Shown in pieces: positions 43,899 through 54,227 of a stretch of 64,000 bases of DNA. The position numbers and the translations under genes were made by a program. Position 1 is the stretch's first letter, and the number at the start of each line of letters is the position of its first letter. Source of the DNA: Acrasis kona (taxonomy: Eukaryota; Heterolobosea; Eutetramitea; Acrasida; Acrasidae). Below the pieces are notes generated by a model, which ran no database searches, had not been told where the DNA came from, and saw only the letters and a program-made list of their open reading frames with translations. The stretch is taken from contig JAOPGA020001032.1 in NCBI GenBank assembly GCA_026419775.2, positions 43,065-107,064 on the forward strand, given 5' to 3'.

Positions 43899-44969
43899 CT
43901 AATTATTGTCATAAAATAGTCTAATCAAGTCTTCTTTTTCTTTCAAGTGTCTAATGTTTGTCTTTTTAGCTCTTCTTTCCTGCTCCAACCTATCAAAAAC
44001 TTCTTTTCTTTCAAAATCTCTAATCAAGGTTAAAAAACAAGAATGAAATCTGAAGTTACATTTGTTCCTGGTGCACTTTGAACACGCTCCTCAAGTTGTT
44101 GTAGTCATATTCAATTCTGGCTACTTCCACAGTATCCATTTGAGATTTTTGCAACATGGACCCTATAGTATTAATGGCATTGATAACTTCTACGTCACAT
44201 TGGTACCCCATTTGGATTAGGATGTACCTTTGTATGATGGGTTTATCTTCGACATTACAATAATAGAGGCATGCAAGAGCGACAAGATCAGGAGAGAACA
44301 AAAAGCAAGAGTCTGTCAAAAGAGATTGGAAAAAAACCGAAACAGATTCCAAGTAAACATCACCAACAGAGTTTTTTCTGAGTGATGATGCGAAATCAGC
44401 ATCATCAATAAAATTACATAATGCTTTGAAGGGATGGTGTACCATGATCTGGAACTGCAGCTTCTCTAAAAGTATTAGTTCCATTTTGAGGATCTCATGA
44501 GGTTTGACGCCAATTCTGAAGTTGCGCTCGATCCTGTCCAAAAACACGCACAGTTTATTCTGAACGTCTTCGACTTTGCAGCTCATGTATATGCATGTCA
44601 AACTAAAACTTTTATAAAACTAAAAAAGGCTACTTACGCAACTTTTAAAAGGTCGAACTCTAGAGTGGAGTGTATTAACAGCAACCTCTTGAAGAAGACT
44701 GCGGCTGTGGCGTATACATGGGGTGGATATCCCATCGTATCACATATTCCTTTAATTTGAACGATTCTACTATTCAAGACATACTTTTCTTCTTCGATCG
44801 TCAGTGTGTGGTTGTGTGATTTTGTTGTGTTGTAGCTTGTTCCACTTGCAGCACTGCAAATCGAGTGGAGCCTTTCTTTTGTTACTTTGTTAATGTATGT
44901 GTTCAGTTCTCGTAGCTTCTCTGGTTCAAACATCCAATATCTGAACTGTGTTGACGAGGTGAAGGACAT
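43899..44969 (-). CDS. CCNH: Cyclin H (CDK7-activating kinase/TFIIH subunit)
   Basis: Exons 44638-44969, 44060-44602 and 43899-44019; introns 35 and 40 bp; 331 residues (human 323). The start [19 protein letters not shown] matches the SSQKRHWTF opening of cyclin H. The first cyclin box has [33 protein letters not shown] and [17 protein letters not shown]; the second has [15 protein letters not shown]. The third exon adds a charged helix ([20 protein letters not shown]) like the cyclin H C-terminal helix and replaces an apparent stop at 44056. It activates CDK7 for CDK activation and RNA polymerase II CTD phosphorylation. Confidence 0.88.
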
Positions 44970-45294
44970 TTTGCTTGATGGTTGATAGGACGTTACAAAT
45001 TGCCTAGCGGGATTTCTTATCGAAATGAATTGTAATAATTAGAAGAAGAGTCATCAGAAAATCATCTAAATCTTGGAAAACAAAAGTCATGTTGGATAGC
45101 CCTAGGGTTGGTTTTGTATAATAAGATAAGAATGTATGTCATGTCAAATCAAATGTCAATGTGATTTGCTATATAATTCGCATTAAAAATCATGTGGTTA
45201 CTACAAAATATTTATTAAGTGTACCTAAGTACTCTAACTGTAAATTCCAATATTTAAAGAAAAATGCATGTAAAATGAAGTTAGTGCACTGGTT
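44970..45294. other. Intergenic stretch, nothing recognised
   Basis: AT-rich DNA between cyclin H and the small membrane protein gene; no supported feature. Confidence 0.4.
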
Positions 45295-45651
45295 CTACTT
45301 CATGAAATTTTGTATGTAGTCCTTAATTGCTTTAAAGCTTGAGGGTATATTTCTGATGTTTTGTGAGTCGTACTTATCGAAAATGTTAGTTAAATTGTTC
45401 TGGTATCCTCTCTACAAATTATTTGGTTTAAAAAGTGATTGACGTACATGTGCATAAAAAGTGATGAACCCTATGAAATACACCATTAATGTACCCAAAA
45501 CAACCTTAAAATTTTGCAGTTTCTCTGGTTTTTGTATTTTTGCAATAGAATATAGTAAGTGAAGGGCTGTGTCCCTTAATAACCATCTCTTCTTGGTACT
45601 TTCCACAAGTAGAACCTTATGATGTGGATGGAGTGTCACTTCCTTGCTCAT
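45295..45651 (-). CDS. Small single-pass membrane protein
   Basis: Exons 45448-45651 and 45295-45411, 36-bp intron, 106 residues. N-terminal half is basic (VESTKKRWLLRDTALHLLY); one membrane helix follows (VVLGTLMVYFIGFITFYA); the C-terminal half is soluble (RGYQNNLTNIFDKYDS). The layout suits a mitochondrial or ER membrane subunit, but I do not recognise it. Divergent from Spc24 with 46 bp between starts. Confidence 0.65.
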
Positions 45652-45697
45652 TACAAAATTTTAGTTGCTGAATCCAACTTCGGCGGCAAACTGAGAA

Positions 45698-46282
45698 ATG
45701 GGTCTGAACGACACAAGGAATGTAATTCAAGAACTCAAAAATGTTTTTTTGAACGAAAACGAATTAAAGATACTTGAAAACATAAATCATGTTAAAAGAG
45801 ACATTGATAATGAATGTAGAGCACAAAATCAGCAAATACATGCACTAGTCGGTAAGCAAATTCAACAAACAGAAATTGCAGAGAAGGAGTCACAAAGGTC
45901 AGAACCAGAAGCGCACTACAAAAAAAGAATGCAAGTACTGCAGAAGGAATTAAAAGACATTTCCTTCAACGTGCAGAATTTAGAAGCCTCTAGAAAAGAA
46001 CTAGAGAGGAGCATTGAATTATCCGAACGCGAATCAAATAAAATTGCCACCGATAAGCAACAATTCGAAACCAGTCTAAAAGAAGAGTTACGTGTCACAC
46101 AGGGACTTGTTAAGCTATGGCAATTCGTTGCCCCAGTAAAGTGGGATTACAATTCGAACGGAACGAGAGGATATTTGATATCAAAAAAAGAGGACACCAT
46201 TAAATACTTTCAAAACCCAGAGGAACCAACTCATGAGTCCATCAATCAAATGTGGAGTTTGATTCAAGATGAAATAATGTAA
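45698..46282 (+). CDS. SPC24: Spc24-like kinetochore protein
   Basis: 194 residues. Residues 1-125 are a continuous coiled coil (SFNVQNLEASRKELERSIEL is typical). The C-terminal globular part matches Spc24: LWQFVAPVKWDYNSNGTRGY, then FQNPEEPTHESINQMWSLI. In the NDC80 complex Spc24 pairs with Spc25 and binds the inner kinetochore. Length and domain order fit the family (about 200). Intronless. Convergent with ELP5, 17 bp between stops. Confidence 0.82.
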   Translation: MGLNDTRNVIQELKNVFLNENELKILENINHVKRDIDNECRAQNQQIHALVGKQIQQTEIAEKESQRSEPEAHYKKRMQVLQKELKDISFNVQNLEASRKELERSIELSERESNKIATDKQQFETSLKEELRVTQGLVKLWQFVAPVKWDYNSNGTRGYLISKKEDTIKYFQNPEEPTHESINQMWSLIQDEIM

Positions 46283-46299
46283 AAAATAATAAATATTTA

Positions 46300-47058
46300 T
46301 TAAATGTCCAAGTCATCGTCTGGGTCGGAATCATCGCCTTCGTCTTCATCCACGATGATAAATCCCTTTTTCGGCTGTTTGGCCGCAATTGCATGATCTC
46401 TACTTTTCTTGTCTTGTTCGGTCATTGAAATTTTGAAGGGCACTTGTTTGTCAATCTCATTCGTAGTCATTGGCCTATCCGTCTCTATATCCTTCTTTAT
46501 GGAGACGTATGGATCTTTAACAAAAGACATGATGCATTCGCGGTTGTCAATGATTTTAAAGTATTCTGTCCCCGACAAAAGTTTGCTGTTGCTACGAATA
46601 CTTTTGACCTGACAACCAAAGTGGACTGCTGATTGATCCAGAACTTTTTCCTCTCCATCAATGTGAACTTGTTTGTCGCCAACTTCAATGAGTTTAATGG
46701 TTGCAGTCGCAAATGTTTTGAGCTGCGCTATGTCGTCAGGGTTGTGAACGTCTGTGTGTAAAATACAAACTACACACTTTTGTTGGACAAGGTTGTGTAT
46801 GATTTTGGTGACATCTTCGAGTCCGAATCGCCATATCAAAGACGAAACATCTATAACAACGACATTATTACCATCCTCCAAAAGTTGTTTTTCAAAAGTT
46901 TCCAAAGAATCAGGTTCCGTGCTGTACATTGATGCTGAATGCACAAGGTAGAGCTTTTTAAGTATATAGGGCGTGTAGAATCTTGTATTTATATCATCCT
47001 CAATCAATGCATATCGATAGTGGGAGATGTTGTTTAGAATTGCAGTCACCTGATTCAT
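46300..47058 (-). CDS. ELP5: Elongator subunit Elp5
   Basis: 252 residues from the ATG at 47058. The RecA-like fold lacks a P-loop, as in Elp5 (VVVIDVSSLIWRF, VVCILHTDVHNPDDI). The late motif VPFKISMTEQDKKSRDHAIA corresponds to the Elp5 sequence before its acidic end, and the extreme C-terminus SDPDDDLDI is almost identical to the DPDDDLDV tail of human ELP5. Together with Elp4 and Elp6 it forms the hexameric ring of Elongator used in wobble-uridine tRNA modification. Confidence 0.85.
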   Translation of the reverse strand: MNQVTAILNNISHYRYALIEDDINTRFYTPYILKKLYLVHSASMYSTEPDSLETFEKQLLEDGNNVVVIDVSSLIWRFGLEDVTKIIHNLVQQKCVVCILHTDVHNPDDIAQLKTFATATIKLIEVGDKQVHIDGEEKVLDQSAVHFGCQVKSIRSNSKLLSGTEYFKIIDNRECIMSFVKDPYVSIKKDIETDRPMTTNEIDKQVPFKISMTEQDKKSRDHAIAAKQPKKGFIIVDEDEGDDSDPDDDLDI

Positions 47059-47115
47059 TGTTTTAAAGATTTTGTAACATGCACTTACAACATAACTACA
47101 TCCGAAGAGGGCAGT

Positions 47116-48210
47116 ATGTTGGAGCTTCAACAAGACATTATAGAGAATTTGTTGACAGAAGCACAAAATTACTATGCAATGAGGCACACAATACGGTCCC
47201 TAAAAGTACTACGTCACATTCTTGTAACATACAACCAGCACCACCCAAAGGTACTGTATAGATCAGCGCTAATACATTGGTCTTTGGGTAACGACTTTTC
47301 AGCAATGAAAATATGTAGATATGCTTTGAGAGTTTGCGAATTGTACAATAATTCAAAAAGTTACAATGCAAATCCCTTTGAAGTAGGGTATTGCTACCGA
47401 TATTGGGAGAGAATATTCCGGGCATTAATATTTGATTTCAGTGATTTGAATGAGGATGCCGTGACGCTGTATTTGGAGGCAGCCGAATTTCTAAAGAACA
47501 ATGAATGCCCCGAACCAGGATATGAGGTTTATTTAAATTTGGGGAATGTGTACATGAATCTGGACAAGTATGTTGAGGCAATCGAAACATTTAAAAATGC
47601 ATTATCCTTAAAGTACATTGCCTTCTATCACTGCGCTTGCTTCAGCAGTATGGGAGTTTGCTACTGGAGCTTGAACGTTTTTGAAGAGGCAATTTATAAC
47701 TTTACAAAATCTCTGCAGCTGTACCCAACATATGTTGATTCTTATAGTTGCAGGGCGAGGGTGTATACTCAAACTGGTTGTTGTGAGAATGCGCTGAGAG
47801 ATTTGGAAAAAGTTTTTGAAATCATACAAGATGCAAAACACGATAGAATAAAATATGTTGCTGAATGTTTGTCTAAAGGAGAAACTCTGGAGACGATGGG
47901 CAGACTAGAGGAAGCAAAACAGTTCCTCATGTCTGCTACAGAGATCTATCCGAGTTTCAACCTATACGCATCATTGTCCGGTCTTGAATTAAATATTGCT
48001 TCCATCAACAATGTAGAGGAGGCTCAGGATGTTAGAAATTACATTTTAGAAATTGTAACAGAGGGCGCACTTCGGTGCAGAGATCCTGTTGAATTAGAAT
48101 ACTTTTATGGGTTGTTGGCAGACATTCCATCAGATTCGGAACATGAACAGATTATGAATAGGAATATATCTGAAAAGATATCGAAAGGATGTCTTTTTAG
48201 AGTTGACTAA
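47116..48210 (+). CDS. Tetratricopeptide repeat protein
   Basis: 364 residues, ATG at 47116, 57 bp from the divergent ELP5 start. At least five TPR units: YEVYLNLGNVYMNLDKYVEA, FSSMGVCYWSLNVFEEAIYN, SYSCRARVYTQTGCCENALR and ECLSKGETLETMGRLEEAKQ. No other domain is visible. A TPR scaffold of unknown partner. Confidence 0.8.
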   Translation: MLELQQDIIENLLTEAQNYYAMRHTIRSLKVLRHILVTYNQHHPKVLYRSALIHWSLGNDFSAMKICRYALRVCELYNNSKSYNANPFEVGYCYRYWERIFRALIFDFSDLNEDAVTLYLEAAEFLKNNECPEPGYEVYLNLGNVYMNLDKYVEAIETFKNALSLKYIAFYHCACFSSMGVCYWSLNVFEEAIYNFTKSLQLYPTYVDSYSCRARVYTQTGCCENALRDLEKVFEIIQDAKHDRIKYVAECLSKGETLETMGRLEEAKQFLMSATEIYPSFNLYASLSGLELNIASINNVEEAQDVRNYILEIVTEGALRCRDPVELEYFYGLLADIPSDSEHEQIMNRNISEKISKGCLFRVD

Positions 48211-48225
48211 AAAAATATTAAAAAT

Positions 48226-48798
48226 TTATTTATTGTATTCTGATGTTATCGTTATTATGTATTCTTGTTTGGTACGTGATGGTTTTACTTGAAATACAAC
48301 ATTGTTTATAAAACATAAATCAATAATAGTTTTGATGACGGTTGATGAGTATCCTTCACTCAAAGTTGTGCTTTGGTCGGTTTTTGATTGTGTCGACAGG
48401 TCCTTCAAACGCTCTATGTGCGAATTAATGTGATTTATGAATCTGTTGGCATCGGATTTGATGGAAGGGATAGGCGGATCTTCGTTTTTTTGGATTGATG
48501 TTACTTGTTCTCTTTGTGGTAGTTCATCCATGTCAACATCCTCTCCATCAGATTCAGAATCACTTGCGTATTTTACTGAGGTAACCTCTGGTGGTGGGGT
48601 TAGGTGTTCAGCCCTGCTATCCCCGTCCTCTAATTCTTTAACTAAACTACTTATGAGACCTTTCTGCTTTCCCAAACTAACATCATGTTCATCTTCTATT
48701 TGCTTTCGGAGACTTTTGAGTGAAAAAACCTCAGAGCCCGAATTCACTGCCGCATTCCACTTTTCTATAATCACTTTCCTCAACTTGTCCTCATTCAT
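48226..48798 (-). CDS. DEK-C-like domain protein
   Basis: 190 residues. Residues 3-52 form a small helical domain (LRKVIIEKWNAA, FSLKSLRKQIEDEHDVSL, GLISSLVKEL) with the pattern of the DEK C-terminal DNA-binding domain. An acidic linker (SDSESDGEDVDMDEL) follows, then a helical C-terminus (FINHINSHIERLKDLS). Possibly a chromatin protein; distant similarity only. Convergent with the TPR gene, 15 bp apart. Confidence 0.6.
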   Translation of the reverse strand: MNEDKLRKVIIEKWNAAVNSGSEVFSLKSLRKQIEDEHDVSLGKQKGLISSLVKELEDGDSRAEHLTPPPEVTSVKYASDSESDGEDVDMDELPQREQVTSIQKNEDPPIPSIKSDANRFINHINSHIERLKDLSTQSKTDQSTTLSEGYSSTVIKTIIDLCFINNVVFQVKPSRTKQEYIITITSEYNK

Positions 48799-49155
48799 CT
48801 CGGTCTATTTTGTAAGTTCAATAATTCCACACAACCCTCATCATATGACAGAAAAATGTTGTACTCAAATTAATAAAATGATAGATTTTATATAATTAAT
48901 ACACAACAAACAATACTATATTAAAGAATAGATTTTCTTGTACATTTTAAAAATAAGCGATATCAAATCTGTGAGTTACCTAATGGTAAAAATAGCTTCT
49001 ATGCACTACTTGCATCTTCTCTGATCTGCTTATCTTGCGCTAAATTTTTTCCTGTATAAGACTTTAAAATGCCCACCAGTAATGGTTGAGTCGGATTCAA
49101 ATTGGAAACCACCCGGACATAACTTCGGAGAAAACTAAGAGGGGAAAGCAAGGAC
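48799..49155. other. Intergenic, divergent promoter region
   Basis: AT-rich DNA between the DEK-C-like and SAM-domain genes; no supported feature. Confidence 0.4.
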
Positions 49156-50746
49156 ATGGGAGCTTCCTTGAGCAATGATGCAGAGATTGAAATTTGTCAA
49201 AAAGAAGTAATAAAATGGACAAAGGATGACGTATCAGCATGGCTTGTCGATAACGATTTCGGCATTTATAAGAGTAAGAACACATCAACCACCAGACTCA
49301 ATAACATTAACAAGCTCAGTTTTATGAAAATGATATTGATGGAGAAGCGCTTTTGAACCTCGATGATGATAAATTAACAAAATTGGGAGTGAATGTTGGC
49401 AACTCTATTAAAATTCTCTCAAGGGTAAAAGTGATCACAGAAGATGCAACAGAGCAAAAGGAAACAACGACACCAAACAAACGCCAAACACCTCCCGTCA
49501 GCACCAATCCACCCGTCCTAACGCAAAAAGAAGAAGAAAGATTAATTGCACTATGCCTTAAGAAACTTGAAAAATTGAAAGGTCTACAAAAACTCGACGT
49601 CGATCAACGCAAAGACAAAGCCAGAAGCCTTGTAATTAAAAAAGCCCTCTTGGAGTCTTATCTAAATTCGAGCTACGTGGCCACAAGAAAAACAATGCTT
49701 AATTTATTAGAGAGCAGCGACTCTCACAACCACTCCTCAGGTGTCATCTCGATGGCTCAGAGTGGTTCAGGACCAGTAGAGAACCAAAGCGAAGATGACG
49801 AGGACAAGGAACAGATCCGCCAAGTACTAGAGAAGATTGACTCGCTCGAGGGCACCACCGCGGCCAGTCAACTCAACCAAAACAAATCACAGCAACAAAA
49901 ATTGACGGAACATAACAAATCAATGTACGACATTGACCACGCACCAGTCACAACAAAAAACACACAAATCACGGACGAAGAGTTTTTAAAGATTAAACTA
50001 GTCATTGTAGAGATACATAACAGCTCGTCACAAAGAACTTTTAGAAGAGTACTTTCTCCGCTCATGGACACTTTTAATGTATCTCCACAGTTTGGACTTT
50101 TCCACTCTGCACTCATCGTGGGTCCGTGGTAATTTTGGAATGGAACGACAGTTGCCTTGTGGTGCCCAGAAAGTGTTACAGTGGTGCAGCCGTACTAGCC
50201 GCCGACGTGAATCAATTCTTCAAGGGACCTCAGGTACCAGAAGCCTTGGATAAGATCAGCGAAGTCATTTGCGAATGGAACGCTCACTACCAGTATTCAC
50301 AAAAAACATACAATTGTCAATTATTCGTGGACAAGATATGCGAGGCCTTAGATATAAAGTTGAAGTTCACGGGAGCGTTGGAGTCATTCTTACAACAATT
50401 AAGAAGAACGGGTCAGTGCGAAATGAGTTATGCCATTCCAGAAAAATTACAGGCCGACTTTCAATCGCCCACCAATTCGCTACAATTCCAAACCCATCAA
50501 GAATTGGATCAATTTGTAAATAGTGTCATCGAAAAGCATCCAACCTACTTTGACATGGGAGAACACAAGGACGACTTTACGTTACTGAAGAGTTATGACA
50601 GAGCCTTTTGGTTGCGTCACTTTAAAAATAGAAAACAAGAAGAGTACAAACCGCACAAATGTCCGTTTAATAACCCTACGGCAAGTGGGAGTATTATTGA
50701 TAACTTTTTCACTTATGGCAAGAACAAAAAGAAGAATAAAATGTAG
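49156..50746 (+). CDS. Predicted N-myristoylated SAM-domain protein with LRAT/NlpC-like papain fold
   Basis: Exon 1 49156-49273, 41-bp intron 49274-49314, exon 2 49315-50746; about 515 residues. MGASLSND fits an N-myristoylation site. Residues about 18-78 are a SAM domain (WTKDDVSAWLVDNDFGIY, DGEALLNLDDDKLTKLGV). A charged helical linker follows. The C-terminal part has FGLFHSALIVGPW, IEW-type strand, SGAAVLAADVNQF and YNCQLFVDKICEAL: the His and N-C-Q-x-F pair is the arrangement of LRAT-like permuted papain folds (acyltransferases, phospholipases, peptidases). One base appears missing at about 50128: the frame stops right after GPW and resumes as VILEWNDS. Function is inferred: a membrane-tethered thiol enzyme. 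Confidence 0.7.
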
Positions 50747-50750
50747 ATTT

Positions 50751-51317
50751 TTAATAATTGTAGTCCTCTGGATATCTCTCTTCTTCTGTGATTGGTGACC
50801 TTGACTCCCCTTGATGGATGATCCTAACAATGTCCTCCATTCCCTTCTCTTCAGCCAGCGTTAGGGATGATTTATCGTCAAAGTTTAGAACGTTATAATC
50901 AGCTTTGGCATCCACAAGGATCCTAGCAGTATAAGGTTTTTGGTTGAGGATTGCATTGTGGAGGGGGGTTAGGGTTGGCTTGGCTGTTTGGTTTGGGTTT
51001 GCTCCTTTTTGTAAAAGGTACAAGACACAGTTTTCAGAGTGAAGAACTGCATAATGTAGGGGTGTAAGTTCAGTAAATTGTCCATCTGTTCCAGATTTTG
51101 CGTTCACATCAGCTCCATTGTTAACCAAGATACGTAGCATTTCGACAGGGTCTGTTGCCGACTTGTTTAAGACTGCATGTATTAGCCGTATTTCTCTGTT
51201 GGAATGTTCAAACAATGCATTAACATCTTTGATCTCCAACACAGCTTCTGAAAAGGCATTTAAATCGTTATTGGATATAATTTTTATGAGCTTCTCATGA
51301 TCATTCTCTTTTGTCAT
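50751..51317 (-). CDS. Ankyrin repeat protein
   Basis: 188 residues, intronless. Ankyrin units are clear at about 65-150: TELTPLHYAVLHSENCVLYL, LTPLHNAILNQKPYTARILV, and SSLTLAEEKGMEDIVRII; a looser unit precedes them (IRLIHAVLNKSATDPVEMLR). It is a small soluble scaffold or inhibitor with no other domain. Convergent with the SAM/LRAT-like gene, 4 bp between stop codons. Confidence 0.88.
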   Translation of the reverse strand: MTKENDHEKLIKIISNNDLNAFSEAVLEIKDVNALFEHSNREIRLIHAVLNKSATDPVEMLRILVNNGADVNAKSGTDGQFTELTPLHYAVLHSENCVLYLLQKGANPNQTAKPTLTPLHNAILNQKPYTARILVDAKADYNVLNFDDKSSLTLAEEKGMEDIVRIIHQGESRSPITEEERYPEDYNY

Positions 51318-51369
51318 CAGGACAACAAACTTTCAATACAATCAACCTAAAAGTTTGGTGGTTACAAAA

Positions 51370-52500
51370 ATGACTGAACAGTTCACCCATGAATTATGTA
51401 AGAAGGTTATAGCAGACATTTGTGGCACTTTAGGGTTTCATGCTATCAAGAACAGTTCCGCAGAGGTATTAGCAGATATATTTCGATCATGTATGAACAT
51501 TTTAACGCACGTACTAAAAATCTAAGATGTCATACAAATAGGAGAATCATGTGTACAAATGTCGCAGCATAGTGGGAGGACCGAACAAAATGCAAATGAC
51601 GTCGAATACGCACTAAAGAAGGATTTAAACTTGGACATTAAAGACCTCTACCAGTATTACATAACGCTCGGTGGTGACGATGACGCCGAGTCCATTCTTC
51701 ATCCAGTCAACCTATCAAACTTTGAATTCGATGTGCCTAGTGTACCCAGACCCAAGGCCTCTAACTTTTTATTAGCGGCGGACCAAACCATTGCCACGCG
51801 GTTCGCTAGAATAGACGCTCCACTACAAGCAGATGGACCACCACCTCCAAACAATTACGCAGCACTCACAAAACAAAAGCACAACGAACTAGAAGCGTAC
51901 AGACCACCTCCATTTTTACCTCCGTTTCCTCCACAACATACATTTTCCTTCACTTCAGTTCATGTGGATCGCAACAAGGACGCATACACGCTACAACAAA
52001 TCAAAACCAAACAAAGGAGGCAAGTAGAATCATCACTCACAAGGATTCACAATTCGGAACTGATGGATCAGGTACCACAAGGAATGAGCTTTGAGGAAGA
52101 ATGGGAATTCCACCACGAACAGAACAACAACATGACCATAGTTGACCACAACACACCTGAACATTTAATCAAAAATAACGTTGTGGACGAAGACTTGGTT
52201 GTGAACCCATACTTGATGGTGATGAGAAGAAAAGTTAACGTAGAACACCACAGCGCACCGAAACCCGTCTACGTCGTTCCACTCACTCCATCTGCACCCT
52301 TGGATTCACAGCCTCCTCCATTTGTTGGTCTTTCGCTCAAGCGACCTCTAGTGACGAATAAAGACATTGGAACTAACGACGTTAGAGGAGACAAAGAAGT
52401 AATTACTGGTGTTACAGGTCAAGATATTAATGATTTAATGAACGGAGGTAATGCGAATGGGGAACCTAACCGAAAGAAACCAAAGAAGGCGCTTGTGTAA
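51370..52500 (+). CDS. TAF8: TFIID subunit TAF8
   Basis: Exons 51370-51490 and 51527-52500 with a 36-bp intron; 364 residues. The N-terminal histone fold aligns with TAF8: ICGTLGFHAIKNSSAEVLAD, then FRSYVIQIGESC across the splice site and QHSGRTEQNANDVEYALKKD. The TAF8-specific C-terminal block is present: RPPPFLPPFPPQHTFSFTSV and RRQVESSLTRIHNSE. TAF8 pairs with TAF10 and docks TAF2 in TFIID. The last part (SLKRPLVTNKDIG to NRKKPKKALV) includes a basic, NLS-like end. Divergent from the ankyrin gene, 52 bp between starts. Confidence 0.92.
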
Positions 52501-52570
52501 AAATAAATGAAATTTTAATGTAAAGTTTTTTATTAGAACCACACATACAGGTCATTTTGTACAAGAAAGT

Positions 52571-52862
52571 TTATTTTTGATCTTCGTTGGTGCCAAAGAC
52601 AGCATTTATAATGGTTCTTACGGGTCCATTTTTATTGGGTTTCAATCCATAGGTCTCATCAAGACATCCTACTGGATTTCCAAAGAAGTTACCGCCATGT
52701 GTTGGTCCTAAAGGTACGTCAATTGGTTTGTTCATCGATTCTTCTTTTCTCTGCTCCTCGCTCTTTCTGTTGCTTTCATTATTGTCCTGCATATTGGTGT
52801 GCTTACTTTGCAAGTGATATTCCAACAATGACCAGAATAAACAAGAATAAGATCGTCTTCAT
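52571..52862 (-). CDS. Small secreted or signal-anchored protein, two exons
   Basis: Exons 52807-52862 and 52571-52766 with a 40-bp intron; 83 residues. Exon 1 encodes a signal peptide (MKTILFLFILVIVGISLA). The mature part begins charged (KSEEQRKEESMNKP), then has a Gly/Pro/Asn-rich segment (GPTHGGNFFGNPVGCLDE) with a single Cys, and ends FGTNEDQK. Splicing removes a stop that directly follows the signal peptide. No family recognised. Confidence 0.6.
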
Positions 52863-53016
52863 CTTTGTAATGTCTATTTTTAGATTTGATCTTTTACCTT
52901 TCCATTCAAATTCTCAAGTAAAAATAAATCAAAGAAGAGAATAGTATGTCCTTGTTGTAGGGCGTATTTATTAATTAATACATTTGAATGTTATATTTTA
53001 TCAAAGATCCGAAGTG

Positions 53017-54018
53017 TCAATAGTTTATGATTTCCACAGCATTGTCGATTGTACCGAACGTCATACCCAACTCTTCAGTTAGCAGATCTTCAGCGCAGGA
53101 GGTATTTGTTATTAAGTTGTGGTCGCCATCTTTAATTTGTTGAACTAAATTTTCAAAAGAATCCGGTATTTCATGTGATACCACATGACACAGAGTAGTT
53201 AGTGCAGATAAGTACAAGTCAAGATTTGATATTATTAATTTACCCTCCTCGGGTGAATTAAACAAGAATAGGTTTTTTCTTCTGGAGAAGCTGGAGTTCA
53301 TAAGGTTATCCGAGTGTGAGGCAGGAATCTTTTGGTCTGCATCGGAGTGCAGTAAAATTAGTGGTCCCTTGTACTTTGATATTTTTTTTGTATTGTTACA
53401 GTGCGCCTCTAACGCATTCCTTAACACATCCAAATCACCTGAAAATGACTTTGTGATTTCTTTATCGGAACAAATGAGAGACCCGACTTCGCAGGCTGGT
53501 GATTCTAACACTAGCGCAGATACATCGTGAAACCTAGAAATAAATTCCGATGCTAGTAAACTACCGAGAACACCTCTCCCAAAAACTATGATATCTTGAG
53601 GATTGTGTGAGTTTTTCATTTTTTGAACCAACTCTGGTATGAAGACATCTAGAGTGTTTATAATGTTAAAGTTTTTAGTGAGGTAGTTTGGTATGATAAC
53701 GGTAAAACCAAGTTCCATAAGCAGGTTGCGGAGTATACATGTTTCAGGTGCATCCTCGGTGTAATAATCTGATGCACACTCATTTCCTGCATGGAATAAA
53801 ATAACGATTTTTTTCATGTTCCCATCCTCATGCTGACTGTCATTTGTTGTGTATTCATCTACGACATCCGGTGCAAAGAACCGTGATATTGTGTTGCTAG
53901 ATAAAATACTTTTAGCTTTTTCTAGTTCCAGGGATTCCTTGAGGCTAGTCTTCTTAAAGGCCTTGCGTATTCTATGTATCTTTCTGCACATATACCTAAT
54001 GATTGTCCACACTATCAT
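53017..54018 (-). CDS. Alpha/beta-hydrolase-fold protein lacking the nucleophile
   Basis: 333 residues from ATG 54018. After a basic N-terminal helix (RKIHRIRKAFKKT) comes an alpha/beta-hydrolase core: KKIVILFHAGNECASDYY, LGFTVIIPNYL, IIVFGRGVLGSLLASEF, ALVLESPACEVGSLI, GPLILLHSDADQKIPASHSD. The nucleophile elbow is G-R-G-V-L-G instead of G-x-S-x-G, so the Ser is missing. The Asp of HSDADQ is kept, and a His comes shortly after. It is probably a non-catalytic relative, perhaps a binding or regulatory protein. Confidence 0.7.
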   Translation of the reverse strand: MIVWTIIRYMCRKIHRIRKAFKKTSLKESLELEKAKSILSSNTISRFFAPDVVDEYTTNDSQHEDGNMKKIVILFHAGNECASDYYTEDAPETCILRNLLMELGFTVIIPNYLTKNFNIINTLDVFIPELVQKMKNSHNPQDIIVFGRGVLGSLLASEFISRFHDVSALVLESPACEVGSLICSDKEITKSFSGDLDVLRNALEAHCNNTKKISKYKGPLILLHSDADQKIPASHSDNLMNSSFSRRKNLFLFNSPEEGKLIISNLDLYLSALTTLCHVVSHEIPDSFENLVQQIKDGDHNLITNTSCAEDLLTEELGMTFGTIDNAVEIINY

Positions 54019-54227
54019 CGGATGTATTTTCTTCTTCAAATGTCATTAAATTGACATGTCCGCGCCATAACTCTTATTTGTGCTAACCAATAAAGAAAGG
54101 GCTCATTCAAAGTGGCGAGGATGTTAGGATAAAAAAAACATATAAAGACACTAGTTCTCCCTTGACAAGGATTAGTGGCACAGCGAAGATGGAAGACAAA
54201 ATCATTATTAGTCAGTCAACAAATTTA

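Noticed and set aside
44056-44059. Stop of cyclin H at 44056
   Set aside because: A 40-bp GT-AG intron here leads to a charged helix typical of the cyclin H C-terminus, giving the expected length.
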